Shown here in pieces: positions 33,295-42,187 of a stretch of DNA of 64,000 bases. Under the pieces are notes generated by a model. That model did no database searches and was not told where the DNA came from. It was given only the letters and a program-made list of their open reading frames with translations. Positions within the stretch are counted from its first letter, which is position 1. The number at the start of each line of letters is the position of its first letter. The DNA lies in the NCBI GenBank assembly GCA_030536995.1, contig JAUNOY010000003.1:1-64000 (forward strand), read 5' to 3'. The position numbers and the translations under genes are program-made. Source of the stretch: Eubacteriales bacterium. GTDB taxonomy: Bacteria > Bacillota > Clostridia > Lachnospirales > Lachnospiraceae.

Positions 33295-36200
33295 TCACCA
33301 TTCCTCCTGCCCGGAAATCTCTGTTTCCTCTTCTTTCATCAAAGCCTTCCATAGCTCATCGTCTGTGAAATTTTTCAGACGGCGGAATTCATATCCCGGA
33401 AGCTTTCGGTCGAAGCCGCATACTGTCCCGTACGGACAATAGGTACAAGCATTTTTCCTGTCAATTTCATAAGGTGCAACCATAGCATTTCCACTGAGGA
33501 TAGACTCTTGAATGTCCGCGATTTTTTCTTTGACATAGCGGTTTAATGCCCGAAACTGCTCTCTTCCGGCCACTGCGGAGCCTTTGCGGAAGCTTCCGTC
33601 TTTGTTAAATGCAACCGGAATGGAGAGCAGACTTTTATCCATTTTCTGCACCATCTCAGGCTCCGCCTCCACAAGCCCGTTCATTTTCAGCTCTTTCTGT
33701 ATTTTTCCACTGAGTTCTTCCACATCCGCGTCAATTTTTTCCTGAATCATCGGGTCTTTGATATTATAATAAAATACACCGGCAGGAAGGACTTCCTTAT
33801 CCGGATATTTCTTCTTTTCTGCACGGAGAGCGCCGTCCAGATACACCATAAGCTGAAGCTGAAGCCCATGATAGAGATAAACTAAATCAAATGAGGTATT
33901 TCCGGTCTTATAATCAATCACACGAACCCATACTCTGTCCCCTTCTTCCATTACGTCTACACGGTCTATTCTTCCTCCCCCGATTTTCACTTCGAAACCT
34001 TCCGGACGGAATTCACTGTTTTCCAGCTGCTTCTGAAGCGCCCAGACTGTCCTTTTTAAAATACGTCTGGTCCGCTCTATCATATATTCATTTCTCGCAC
34101 TGCTTTTCAACACTGTATTTCCGTAGTCGGCACATATTCTATCAAGACAGATATCTGCAATCTCCTCTCTCAGCTCATCGGTAAGCTGTGCCCAGTCAAG
34201 GCCTCTTTGCACCAGCTCTTTTGCGAAATCCTCCAGCGCCTGATGCATCACATTTCCCATATCCATAGCTTTAAATTCATATTCTGCTCTCTCACTCAGC
34301 CGCAGACCATACTGTAGAAAGTGGGCAAAAGCACAGGCGGAAAACCGCTCCAGCCTTGTGGCACTGTACGGAGAAATCTCACCGTAAAGTACCCTTGCCA
34401 CACTTTTGCTTATAATGTCCACAGGTTTGCCTGAATAAGACGCTTCCACCAGACGCCTTACAAGAGACGCATATTCCGAACTTTTTAAATACCAGCTATA
34501 AAGCTCTGCAAATACGCTGTCAGACTGTCCCTCTGCCCCCTTAGAAAGCAATTCCAGAAAGTAATCGATTCCGATCTCCGGAAGCTCCGGAATCTGTTCT
34601 TGCTCTTCCTGAGCCCTTTTCACCTCAAGCCCCGGATACAGCGCCTTTACCGCATTCATCAAGTATGCCGGACTTACTGCCTCCCCTTTGCTGTTGGTTT
34701 CACTGCAGGACAAAAACAGCTTCTCCTGAGGCTTGGTCAGATTCAGATACAGATAAAATCTCTGCATATTCATAAGTTCCTTCGGGCCTGGGGCAAGTTC
34801 CATTCCTTCCCCTTCAAAAAACTCTCTGTCCATCTCTGTAAGGATTCCTCCTGACTGAGTGTTTTTCGGAATATTTCCTTCGTTTACACCTACGAAAAAC
34901 AGGGCTCTGATATCTTTCAGACGGGTACGCTCCATATCTCCCACCATAACCTGATCCATGCTCGGAGGAATCAGAGCAACCTTTGCCTCCCCCAAACCTG
35001 TTTCCAGAAGCTGTCTGAACTCCTGACTGGTAACGCTTTCTTCTCCCAGTATCTCCACCATTTTATCAAGAAGTTCCATGACAATCGCATAAATCTGATT
35101 GTATTCTTTTTCCATTGCCTTGTTTCCCAGGGATGCAAACTCCTTCTCCTGAAGATGTATTTTCTCCTCCATGCGGCACTGTACAATATAGGTATAGAGA
35201 ATGCGACAATAATCTTCTACTGTTTTTCTGCCGGAACCAAAACCTTCTGCCAGAATCTTTACTTCCTCAAGAAACAGTTCCCGAAGTTCATTTAATTCTT
35301 CAATTTCTTCCGGTTTCATTCCTCTGTAAATGCGCGTCCATTTCGATGACCATTTCTTAATCCCTCTAATTCCAAGAGCGATTACATAATTCTCCAGCCT
35401 GTCCGCTTCTTCTTTCTCAATCCCGGACATCCCGCTTCTGAGATAACGGAATACACTTTCATAAGTGAATCCTTTTACAGCCATCTCCAGAGCAGCTCTC
35501 AGAACCTCCACAAAAGGATTCATCAAAACACTGTGTTTCTCATCTATGAAATAGGGAATGTGCATCTCCTCGAAGACCTGCTTTGCCAGACTTCCGTAAG
35601 ATTCCAGATTTCCGGTTATCACAGCCACTTCCCCGTACCTGTAACCGTTCCTGCGTACAAGGATAGCAATCTGCCTCGCTGTCTCTCTCATCTCCATCAG
35701 GGGACTGCCTGCGAGATAAAGACTGATTTCTTCCTGTTTCCGATCATAAACAGCCTTCCTATACCGGAATATATTCTGCTCCAGAAAATGCAGAGCCGGT
35801 GCCTTGGCAAATCTGGAATTTTCTCCCTGCCTTACGTAAACAGGCTCGTCCAAATCCTTTGTAAGAGAAGAAAGCGACCGGATCATTTTTCGGCTCATAT
35901 AGAAAAGCTGATAGGGTTTTCCCGGTGAAAAAGCGTTCTCTGCAGCATCCATAGTCACAGTCACAGAAATCTTATCAGTCAGAATAAGAAGTTCCCGGAT
36001 TACATTCATCTGGATAGGAGTAAATCCGGTAAATCCGTCAAAAAGCATTTCACTTCCTCTGATTTTTTCAGAAAAAGGAAGCGCCTTTAAAAGAACGTCC
36101 AACACCTCCTCCCCTGTCATATAATGTCCCTCCAGAAATTCGCAAAAGCCTCTGTAAAGCACTCCCACATCTCTGAGCTTCATCTGGAGAAGGGTTCTGT

Positions 36201-36642
36201 CACCTGTTCTTTCCAGCATTTCTTCCAGATCCTTTTCGTGGATATCATACTGCATAAACTCTGAGAGAAGGGACTTCACCTCATCAAGATATCCTGGCTT
36301 CTTCATCTGGCTTCCCAGATAGGAAAGGTCTTTCTGGTATCTCTGCACCATCTTTCGCAGCACCATGCTCTTTCCTGTATCCTCAAGAACCTTTCTGGTA
36401 TCTCCTCCTGTTTCCTCGAAAACACGGTAGGCAAGACGCTCAAAACTCAAAATATCTATATTTAAAATTCCTTTTCCCGGATGCATCTCTACCAGAGTCT
36501 TTTGTGTCTGCATGGTAAACTGCTCCGGCACGATCACATAATAATTGCGCTCCGGATGTTTCATAGATTCTTCTATAATCCCCTGATATGCCAGATAAGA
36601 TTTCCCCGCTCCGGAACTGCCGATGATAAACTGCAGTGACAT
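33295..36642 (-). CDS. addB: AddB helicase-nuclease subunit
   Basis: The product is 1115 aa. The N-terminal P-loop is IIGSSGAGKSYLA and the large inactivated helicase body is typical of AddB. The C-terminal nuclease (VIDYKTGNTSFDLVYLYHGLQLQLMVYL) is ringed by iron-sulphur cysteines: one in FSACAFAHFLQYG and three in CTYCPYGTVCGF. It forms the AddAB complex with the next gene. It is divergently transcribed from the 36771 gene. Confidence 0.96.
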   Translation of the reverse strand: MSLQFIIGSSGAGKSYLAYQGIIEESMKHPERNYYVIVPEQFTMQTQKTLVEMHPGKGILNIDILSFERLAYRVFEETGGDTRKVLEDTGKSMVLRKMVQRYQKDLSYLGSQMKKPGYLDEVKSLLSEFMQYDIHEKDLEEMLERTGDRTLLQMKLRDVGVLYRGFCEFLEGHYMTGEEVLDVLLKALPFSEKIRGSEMLFDGFTGFTPIQMNVIRELLILTDKISVTVTMDAAENAFSPGKPYQLFYMSRKMIRSLSSLTKDLDEPVYVRQGENSRFAKAPALHFLEQNIFRYRKAVYDRKQEEISLYLAGSPLMEMRETARQIAILVRRNGYRYGEVAVITGNLESYGSLAKQVFEEMHIPYFIDEKHSVLMNPFVEVLRAALEMAVKGFTYESVFRYLRSGMSGIEKEEADRLENYVIALGIRGIKKWSSKWTRIYRGMKPEEIEELNELRELFLEEVKILAEGFGSGRKTVEDYCRILYTYIVQCRMEEKIHLQEKEFASLGNKAMEKEYNQIYAIVMELLDKMVEILGEESVTSQEFRQLLETGLGEAKVALIPPSMDQVMVGDMERTRLKDIRALFFVGVNEGNIPKNTQSGGILTEMDREFFEGEGMELAPGPKELMNMQRFYLYLNLTKPQEKLFLSCSETNSKGEAVSPAYLMNAVKALYPGLEVKRAQEEQEQIPELPEIGIDYFLELLSKGAEGQSDSVFAELYSWYLKSSEYASLVRRLVEASYSGKPVDIISKSVARVLYGEISPYSATRLERFSACAFAHFLQYGLRLSERAEYEFKAMDMGNVMHQALEDFAKELVQRGLDWAQLTDELREEIADICLDRICADYGNTVLKSSARNEYMIERTRRILKRTVWALQKQLENSEFRPEGFEVKIGGGRIDRVDVMEEGDRVWVRVIDYKTGNTSFDLVYLYHGLQLQLMVYLDGALRAEKKKYPDKEVLPAGVFYYNIKDPMIQEKIDADVEELSGKIQKELKMNGLVEAEPEMVQKMDKSLLSIPVAFNKDGSFRKGSAVAGREQFRALNRYVKEKIADIQESILSGNAMVAPYEIDRKNACTYCPYGTVCGFDRKLPGYEFRRLKNFTDDELWKALMKEEETEISGQEEW

Positions 36643-36770
36643 ATAATACCTCCTACTTTATCAAATAGCTTTATTGTATCATATTAATTCGCATAAATCC
36701 CGTACTTTTATAATAAGATATATAAAACCAGTTTGCAATCTTATAACTAAATTCACATGGGAGGGCAGCC

Positions 36771-37208
36771 ATGAGTTCCAAAACAAAAATTGTTGTATTA
36801 CATATGAAAGAAGTCGTCTATACCCTTGTCTTCCTGTTCCTTGCTATTGTTCTGGGCATCGTCCTGTTTTTTATGTTCGGTCCGGGACACTCCTCCAAAT
36901 CCCCCGGAACAGAAAAAGAGCGCTATCATCCGGGAGTATACCGTTCCTCTATCACACTTAATGACAATACCTTTGATGTGGAGGTTACTGTGGATTCTTC
37001 TAAAATCACCTCTATCGACTTAGTAAATTTAAGCGAAACCACCTCTGCCATGTTCCCTCTGATGGAGCCTGTTCTGGAATCTATTTCCAGCCAGATTTAT
37101 ACATCCCAGTCTCTGGAAGAAATCTCCTGGTCGGAGGACAGCAAATACACTTCCATGGTTCTTCTCCATGCAATTGAAGATGCACTAGAAAAAGCGGAGA
37201 ACGACTAA
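36771..37208 (+). CDS. Small membrane protein with degenerate FMN-binding-like domain
   Basis: The product is 145 aa, with GGGAGG before the ATG. One membrane helix (~14-36) is followed by an external domain (GVYRSSITLNDNTFDVEVTVDSSKITSIDLVNL...LLHAIEDALEKA). Its pattern follows FMN_bind domains, but where that family has the flavin-accepting SGAT motif this one reads SWSEDSKYTS. Flavinylation is therefore unlikely. Function unknown; it stands alone between addB and nadE. Confidence 0.75.
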   Translation: MSSKTKIVVLHMKEVVYTLVFLFLAIVLGIVLFFMFGPGHSSKSPGTEKERYHPGVYRSSITLNDNTFDVEVTVDSSKITSIDLVNLSETTSAMFPLMEPVLESISSQIYTSQSLEEISWSEDSKYTSMVLLHAIEDALEKAEND

Positions 37209-37223
37209 GGCTCTCCGCTTTTT
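37189..37223. terminator. Bidirectional terminator
   Basis: AAAAAGCGGAGA pairs with TCTCCGCTTTTT. It overlaps the end of the 36771 gene and also ends the nadE operon. Confidence 0.85.
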
Positions 37224-37236
37224 ATAACAATATTCT

Positions 37237-39153
37237 TTATAATTCTATTTTTTCCACCTGATCAAGCCATACTTTTGCGCTGGCATCACTTGGCATTCTC
37301 AAATCTCCTCTAGGAGAAACCGCAACACTTCCTACCTTAGGACCATCCGGCAAACAGGAACGCTTAAATTGCTGAGTAAAGAATCTCCAGTAAAATTTCT
37401 TCAGCCATTTATAAATTGTTTCTTTCCCGTAAACACCTTCAAATGTTTCACAGGCAATCCTGTAAATCTTGTCCGGATCGAATCCAAGACGAAGCATATA
37501 GTAAATATAGAAATCGTGAAGCTCATAAGGTCCTACCAGATCTTCTGTCTTCTGGGCAATCTCTCCATCTTTCGGAGGAAGCAGCTCCGGACTGACCGGT
37601 GTATCCAGTATATCAAGAAGAACTGCTGAAAGCTTCTCGTCCTTACAGGTGTCAGCATAATAACGCACCAGATGGCGCACCAGTGTTTTAGGCACAGATC
37701 CGTTTACTCCGTACATAGACATGTGATCTCCATTATAGGTTGCCCACCCCAGAGCAAGCTCCGATAAATCTCCGGTTCCCACCAGAATGGAGCCATCCTG
37801 ATTAGACATATCCATCAGGACCTGAGTTCTCTCACGCGCCTGACTGTTTTCAAATGTCACATCATGCACCTCCGGATCGTGTCCGATATCTCTGAAGTGA
37901 AGATTCACTGCATCCTTAATATTCACTTCACTTAAAGATGCGCCAAGGCATCTGCTTAATTCGCAGGCATTCTGATAAGTTCTGTCTGTTGTTCCGAAGC
38001 AGGGCATTGTGACGCAGTGAATCTGCTTTCTCGGCAGCTCCATAAGGTCAAAGGTTCTTGCTATGACAAGAAGTGCCAAAGTGGAGTCCAGTCCTCCGGA
38101 AAGCCCTACCGTAGCTCCCGTGCAGTGAATATGCTCCATTCTCTGTTTCAGTCCCATCGCCTGAATATGAAGAATCTCGTCGCATCTCATCTCACGTTCC
38201 TCTTTTCTATCCGGAACAAACGGGAACTTCGAGAATTTACGGGTGAGAACTGTTTCTTCCACATCCAAATGAAACGCTACCTTCAAATGATCACTGTCAT
38301 CTGATTCCTGGAAAGTTGTCATTCTCCTTCTTTCATCGTTAAGTTTCTGCACATCAATCTCACTGTAAACAATACCGTTTTTAAATCTCTCTCCCTCTGC
38401 AAGGATTTCTCCGTTTTCTGCAATCATGTTCTGACCACCGAACACGAGATCCTGAGTGGATTCTCCTTCTCCGGCATTTGCATAGACATAACCGCAGACA
38501 AGTCGCGCAGACTGCCCCTTCACCAGATTTCTCCTATAGGTATCTTTTCCTACCATCTCATTGCTGGCTGAAAGATTCACAATAAGGTTGGCTCCCGCCT
38601 GTGCATGAAGCACACTTGGAGGAAGTGTCACCCACAAATCCTCACAGATTTCCGCTGCTGTCACAAGCTCCGGTACTTCTTCACATACGAAGAGAAGTTC
38701 CGGCCCAAATGGAATCTTCATTCCATCAATAAGCGCATATTCCAGGCATCCCGCTCCGGAAGTGAAATGACGCTGCTCATAAAATTCACTGTAATTTGGA
38801 AGATGTATTTTAGGTACAAGTCCGATGATTTCACCTCTGTTTAGCACTGCTGCCGTGTTATAAAGCTTGCCGTGGTTTCTCACCGGTACACCGATAAAAA
38901 TCAACCCATCCGTATTTTTTGTCTCTTCTGCAATCTTCAGCAGTGTTTCCCATGCACTGTCCAGAAGACGTCTGTGAAGAAATAAATCTCCGCATGTGTA
39001 ACCTGTGATACAGAGTTCAGGAAACACCATCACCTTGGCGTGTTCTTTCTCCATTTCCCGGATCTTTTGTAAAATTTCTTCTCCGTTGGCTTTACAGTCT
39101 GCAACTGTGATATGAGGGGTTGCTGCTGCAATCTTGATAAACCCGTGTCTCAT
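37237..39153 (-). CDS. nadE: Glutamine-dependent NAD+ synthetase
   Basis: The product is 638 aa. An N-terminal nitrilase-type glutaminase has the triad Glu46 (FPELCITGYTCGDL), a Lys (PKIHLPNYSEFYE) and Cys (EICEDLWV). The C-terminal ATP-pyrophosphatase synthetase has the P-loop GLSGGLDSTLALL. It converts nicotinate adenine dinucleotide to NAD+ with ammonia channelled from glutamine. It is the last gene of an operon with hslO (14-bp gap) and a methyltransferase. Confidence 0.96.
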   Translation of the reverse strand: MRHGFIKIAAATPHITVADCKANGEEILQKIREMEKEHAKVMVFPELCITGYTCGDLFLHRRLLDSAWETLLKIAEETKNTDGLIFIGVPVRNHGKLYNTAAVLNRGEIIGLVPKIHLPNYSEFYEQRHFTSGAGCLEYALIDGMKIPFGPELLFVCEEVPELVTAAEICEDLWVTLPPSVLHAQAGANLIVNLSASNEMVGKDTYRRNLVKGQSARLVCGYVYANAGEGESTQDLVFGGQNMIAENGEILAEGERFKNGIVYSEIDVQKLNDERRRMTTFQESDDSDHLKVAFHLDVEETVLTRKFSKFPFVPDRKEEREMRCDEILHIQAMGLKQRMEHIHCTGATVGLSGGLDSTLALLVIARTFDLMELPRKQIHCVTMPCFGTTDRTYQNACELSRCLGASLSEVNIKDAVNLHFRDIGHDPEVHDVTFENSQARERTQVLMDMSNQDGSILVGTGDLSELALGWATYNGDHMSMYGVNGSVPKTLVRHLVRYYADTCKDEKLSAVLLDILDTPVSPELLPPKDGEIAQKTEDLVGPYELHDFYIYYMLRLGFDPDKIYRIACETFEGVYGKETIYKWLKKFYWRFFTQQFKRSCLPDGPKVGSVAVSPRGDLRMPSDASAKVWLDQVEKIEL

Positions 39154-39167
39154 AGCTTTTCCCTTCC

Positions 39168-40046
39168 TTATTTGCTTCTGCGAAGAATCTCTTTTAATTC
39201 CTCCACGCTGAATGTATAGTTTGTATTACAGAAATGACAATTCATTTCCACTTCCTTGCCTTCCTGAATCAGTTCGTTCAGGTCTTTTCTTCCAATACTT
39301 ACCAGAGCCTTTTCCACTCTCTCCTTACTGCAGTTACAATAAAATTCTGTAGGTACACGGTCATTAATCTCAATATCAAAACCATCTAACACCGCTTCCA
39401 GAAGGCTTTCTGCATTGTGTCCTTCCTCCAGAAGATTTGTAACAGAATTGATTTTTGCCACATTTTCTTCCAATTTGGAAATAACTTCCTCATCTGCAAA
39501 TGGCATAAGCTGTACAATGAAACCGCCCGCCTGACGCACTGTGTTATCCCTGTTCATCAGTACTCCTAGACCTACTGCAGAAGGAACCTGTTCACTGGTT
39601 GCAAAGTAATATGTCAAATCCTCTGCAATCTCACTTGTCTGGAGCGCCACCTGTCCAAGATAAGGCTCTTTTAATCCCATATCTTTGATAACATTCATAA
39701 AGCCGACGCCCACAGCTCCTGCTACGTCGAGCTTACCCTTGCTGTTTGCGGGAATACATACATTTGGATTTCCTACGTACCCTTTTACACGTCCCTGGGA
39801 ATCTGCTGTCACTGTGATTCCCTGAAGAGGACCGCCTGCGTGAATCTGAAGTGTGAGGATATCTTTCTCTCCCTTCATCATTACACCCATCATAGCGCCG
39901 CCTGTAAGAAGACGTCCCAGCGCCGCTGTTGCTACAGGGCTTGTGTTATGTGCTTTTCTTGCTGTTTCTACTGTTTCTGTTGTCACTGCTGCAAATGCGC
40001 GGATCTGGCTGTTTGCAGCAGTTGCTCTTATAATATAATCGCTCAT
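39168..40046 (-). CDS. hslO: Redox-regulated chaperonin Hsp33
   Basis: The product is 292 aa. The Hsp33 core (DYIIRATAANSQIRAFA...; GGFIVQLMP) and the zinc redox switch at the C-terminus (CNCSKERV...CHFCNTNY, CxC and CxxC) are both intact. It is activated as a holdase under oxidative plus heat stress. The start codon follows directly after the methyltransferase stop, implying translational coupling. Confidence 0.96.
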   Translation of the reverse strand: MSDYIIRATAANSQIRAFAAVTTETVETARKAHNTSPVATAALGRLLTGGAMMGVMMKGEKDILTLQIHAGGPLQGITVTADSQGRVKGYVGNPNVCIPANSKGKLDVAGAVGVGFMNVIKDMGLKEPYLGQVALQTSEIAEDLTYYFATSEQVPSAVGLGVLMNRDNTVRQAGGFIVQLMPFADEEVISKLEENVAKINSVTNLLEEGHNAESLLEAVLDGFDIEINDRVPTEFYCNCSKERVEKALVSIGRKDLNELIQEGKEVEMNCHFCNTNYTFSVEELKEILRRSK

Positions 40047-40856
40047 TTATAAATTCTCCTGTTTCTCTCTCTTCGGAATATTTCCGTGATAATCGTTTCC
40101 GGCATTCTTTCCCTTTTCTCTGGCAATGAAAGTAAGTCTTCCGCTGTCCTTTCTCGCAGGCTCTTTCGTATAAGCGTCATAGACGGCTACAAGCTCCAGA
40201 CCTGCTTTTACAAGAAGTTCCTGTATTTTTTCCACAGGGTAGGCTTTCTGATAATGCTCTTCTTCACATTTTTCGTAAAGTCCGTCCTCTCTTGGGAGGA
40301 AAATCGCCAGTTCGTAAATATTGATTCCTGTTTCCGGATCAAAGCTGTTTTCCCAGATAAAGCTTCCGTCCTCGCGATTCTCCGCGATTGTTGCGTCCCC
40401 GATCATAGTCTGGTATTTATATACTGTATTCATGTCAAAGATAAACAATCCGCCCGGATCCAGATAGTTATTTACCAGAGCAAAGACATATTCCAGATCT
40501 TCCTTCTCTGTCAGATAATTCAGACTGTCACAGACGCTGACTACAGCACGGACAGTTCCATAAAGTTCAAAATCCTGCATATCCTGCAGAAGATAGAGGA
40601 TATCGTGACCGGATTCCATTTTTTTCTCCATAGCCTCTGCCAGCATTTCTCCGGAATTGTCAATTCCAATCATATCATATCCCGCATCTGCCAGAAGTTC
40701 CGTCATGGTTCCGGTGCCGCATCCGAGTTCCAGAACAAGCCCCTCTGTGATCCCGTCTTCTTTCAGAATGTCCACAAGGTAGTCTGCCCACTGGGTATAA
40801 TTTATATTATCTTGAAACATATCGTATACTTTTGCAAATTTACCATATGATTCCAT
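40047..40856 (-). CDS. Class I SAM-dependent methyltransferase
   Basis: The product is 269 aa. Motif I VLELGCGTGTMTELLADAG (~40-58), an acidic second motif MIGIDNS, and VVSVCDSLNYL match the UbiE/YqeM-like small-molecule methyltransferases. The C-terminal tail is charged (REKGKNAGNDYHGNIPKREK). It is first in the operon with hslO and nadE. The substrate cannot be predicted. Confidence 0.9.
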   Translation of the reverse strand: MESYGKFAKVYDMFQDNINYTQWADYLVDILKEDGITEGLVLELGCGTGTMTELLADAGYDMIGIDNSGEMLAEAMEKKMESGHDILYLLQDMQDFELYGTVRAVVSVCDSLNYLTEKEDLEYVFALVNNYLDPGGLFIFDMNTVYKYQTMIGDATIAENREDGSFIWENSFDPETGINIYELAIFLPREDGLYEKCEEEHYQKAYPVEKIQELLVKAGLELVAVYDAYTKEPARKDSGRLTFIAREKGKNAGNDYHGNIPKREKQENL

Positions 40857-40943
40857 TTCTCATCCTCCGTCCCGAAGCATTTTTTCCATAGTATCATAAC
40901 ACAATTGACAGAGCACTGCAAACTCTTTGTTATCTTCCTACGG

Positions 40944-40969
40944 AAAAGGGCTATCGTCTCCGATAGCCC
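40944..40969 (-). terminator. Rho-independent terminator after the lipoprotein gene
   Basis: On the minus strand GGGCTATCG-GAGA-CGATAGCCC is followed by TTTT. Confidence 0.85.
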
Positions 40970-40988
40970 CTGAAACTTCTGTGTTCAA

Positions 40989-41987
40989 TTATTCAACCGG
41001 CATATAATATACATCCGCAGCTTCGCCATGGTAGTAGAAATCCTTGCCGTCCTGATCATAAACGTCTTCATCTGTAAAAAATTGATAGCTGTTTCCATTA
41101 TCATCGTACCAGCCGCCGTTACCGTCTGCATAAATGACGCGCGGTCTTCCGTCATCGTTGTCATAAATGGTTCTTGTCTGATTTGTATCACTCAGAGCCG
41201 CATCCCCTGTACTTCCGGATCCGCTTCCGTCAGAACCGCTGCCCTCAGAACTCTGGGACTCTGCCGGAGCCTCTGTATTTCCATCCGTGTTTGTATCACC
41301 CTTGTTTTCCTCATTCGCAGCCTTTTCCGGAGTTGCACTCTTCAGTGCCGAGTCTCCTTTGATCTTAAAGGAGGAAACTGCTTTTTTCACACTGTTGAGA
41401 ATCTTCTCTGTCGCCTTATCGTCCTTGCCCTTCTTAACAGAGCCTGCGACACTGTAGAATTCGTTGTCGTTTGCAAAATATTTATTGACAACATAGGCAT
41501 ATCCGCCCTTGTCATTTAAATACTGTACCGTATAGCTATAAATTCCTACTCCGTCAACATTCTCTGCAGAATAATCAAGAATGTTAAAGTCTGTTCCAGG
41601 CTCAAGATCCGCCGCCTGCTCAAGGGCAGTTGCAATATCCTGGGAATCCGGGATAAGTGCTGCTGCCATCGCTTCGTCTCCCGCTCCGTGAAGAATGAGA
41701 ATCTTACCCTGTTCCGGTGATTCAAAGCTTACCATTTTATCTGTATCATTCTTGTTTGCCCATGTGGCATCCGGAACCGTAATGGAAATACTCTTATCCT
41801 TGGAATTATATGTGGTGCTCTGTCCGTCTGCAGGTGCAGGAGTCGGAGTCGGCGCCTGAGTCGGTTTCGGAGTCGGAGTTGCCACTACTACCTGATCCGG
41901 TTCATCACTGCCAAACCCACATGCGCTCATTGCGCCGGAAGCTATAACTGTCATTGCCAGTAAGGCAAATATCTTTTTATTCTTCAT
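40989..41987 (-). CDS. Secreted lipoprotein of unknown function
   Basis: The product is 332 aa, with AAGGAGG before the ATG. The lipobox is SGAMSAC (Cys ~23), followed by a Pro/Thr-rich spacer (TPTPKPTQAPTPTPAPA). A folded domain (~58-205: ISITVPDATWANKND...) resembles the PsbP-like/lipoprotein-associated type. A Ser/Gly-rich low-complexity linker (~235-260) precedes a C-terminal segment with a repeated YDNDDGRPRVIYADGNGGWYDDNG-like pattern. It is monocistronic. It is anchored to the outer face of the membrane; its role is unknown. Confidence 0.85.
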   Translation of the reverse strand: MKNKKIFALLAMTVIASGAMSACGFGSDEPDQVVVATPTPKPTQAPTPTPAPADGQSTTYNSKDKSISITVPDATWANKNDTDKMVSFESPEQGKILILHGAGDEAMAAALIPDSQDIATALEQAADLEPGTDFNILDYSAENVDGVGIYSYTVQYLNDKGGYAYVVNKYFANDNEFYSVAGSVKKGKDDKATEKILNSVKKAVSSFKIKGDSALKSATPEKAANEENKGDTNTDGNTEAPAESQSSEGSGSDGSGSGSTGDAALSDTNQTRTIYDNDDGRPRVIYADGNGGWYDDNGNSYQFFTDEDVYDQDGKDFYYHGEAADVYYMPVE

Positions 41988-42187
41988 AATATCCTCCTTA
42001 GGTATTCACTGATTCTAATCGTACAACTGTTCATAATTATCTTTTATTTTACTGTTTATTCCAGTGGATGTCAACGTCATTTCCCCTCCACTTTCTAAAA
42101 TAAGTATGAACTTTTTTCTCTTCTTTATACCATATCAGCTTTCCGTCTCTGTAAAACAGGTTTTTCTCTGCACATTTCTTTATCCTG

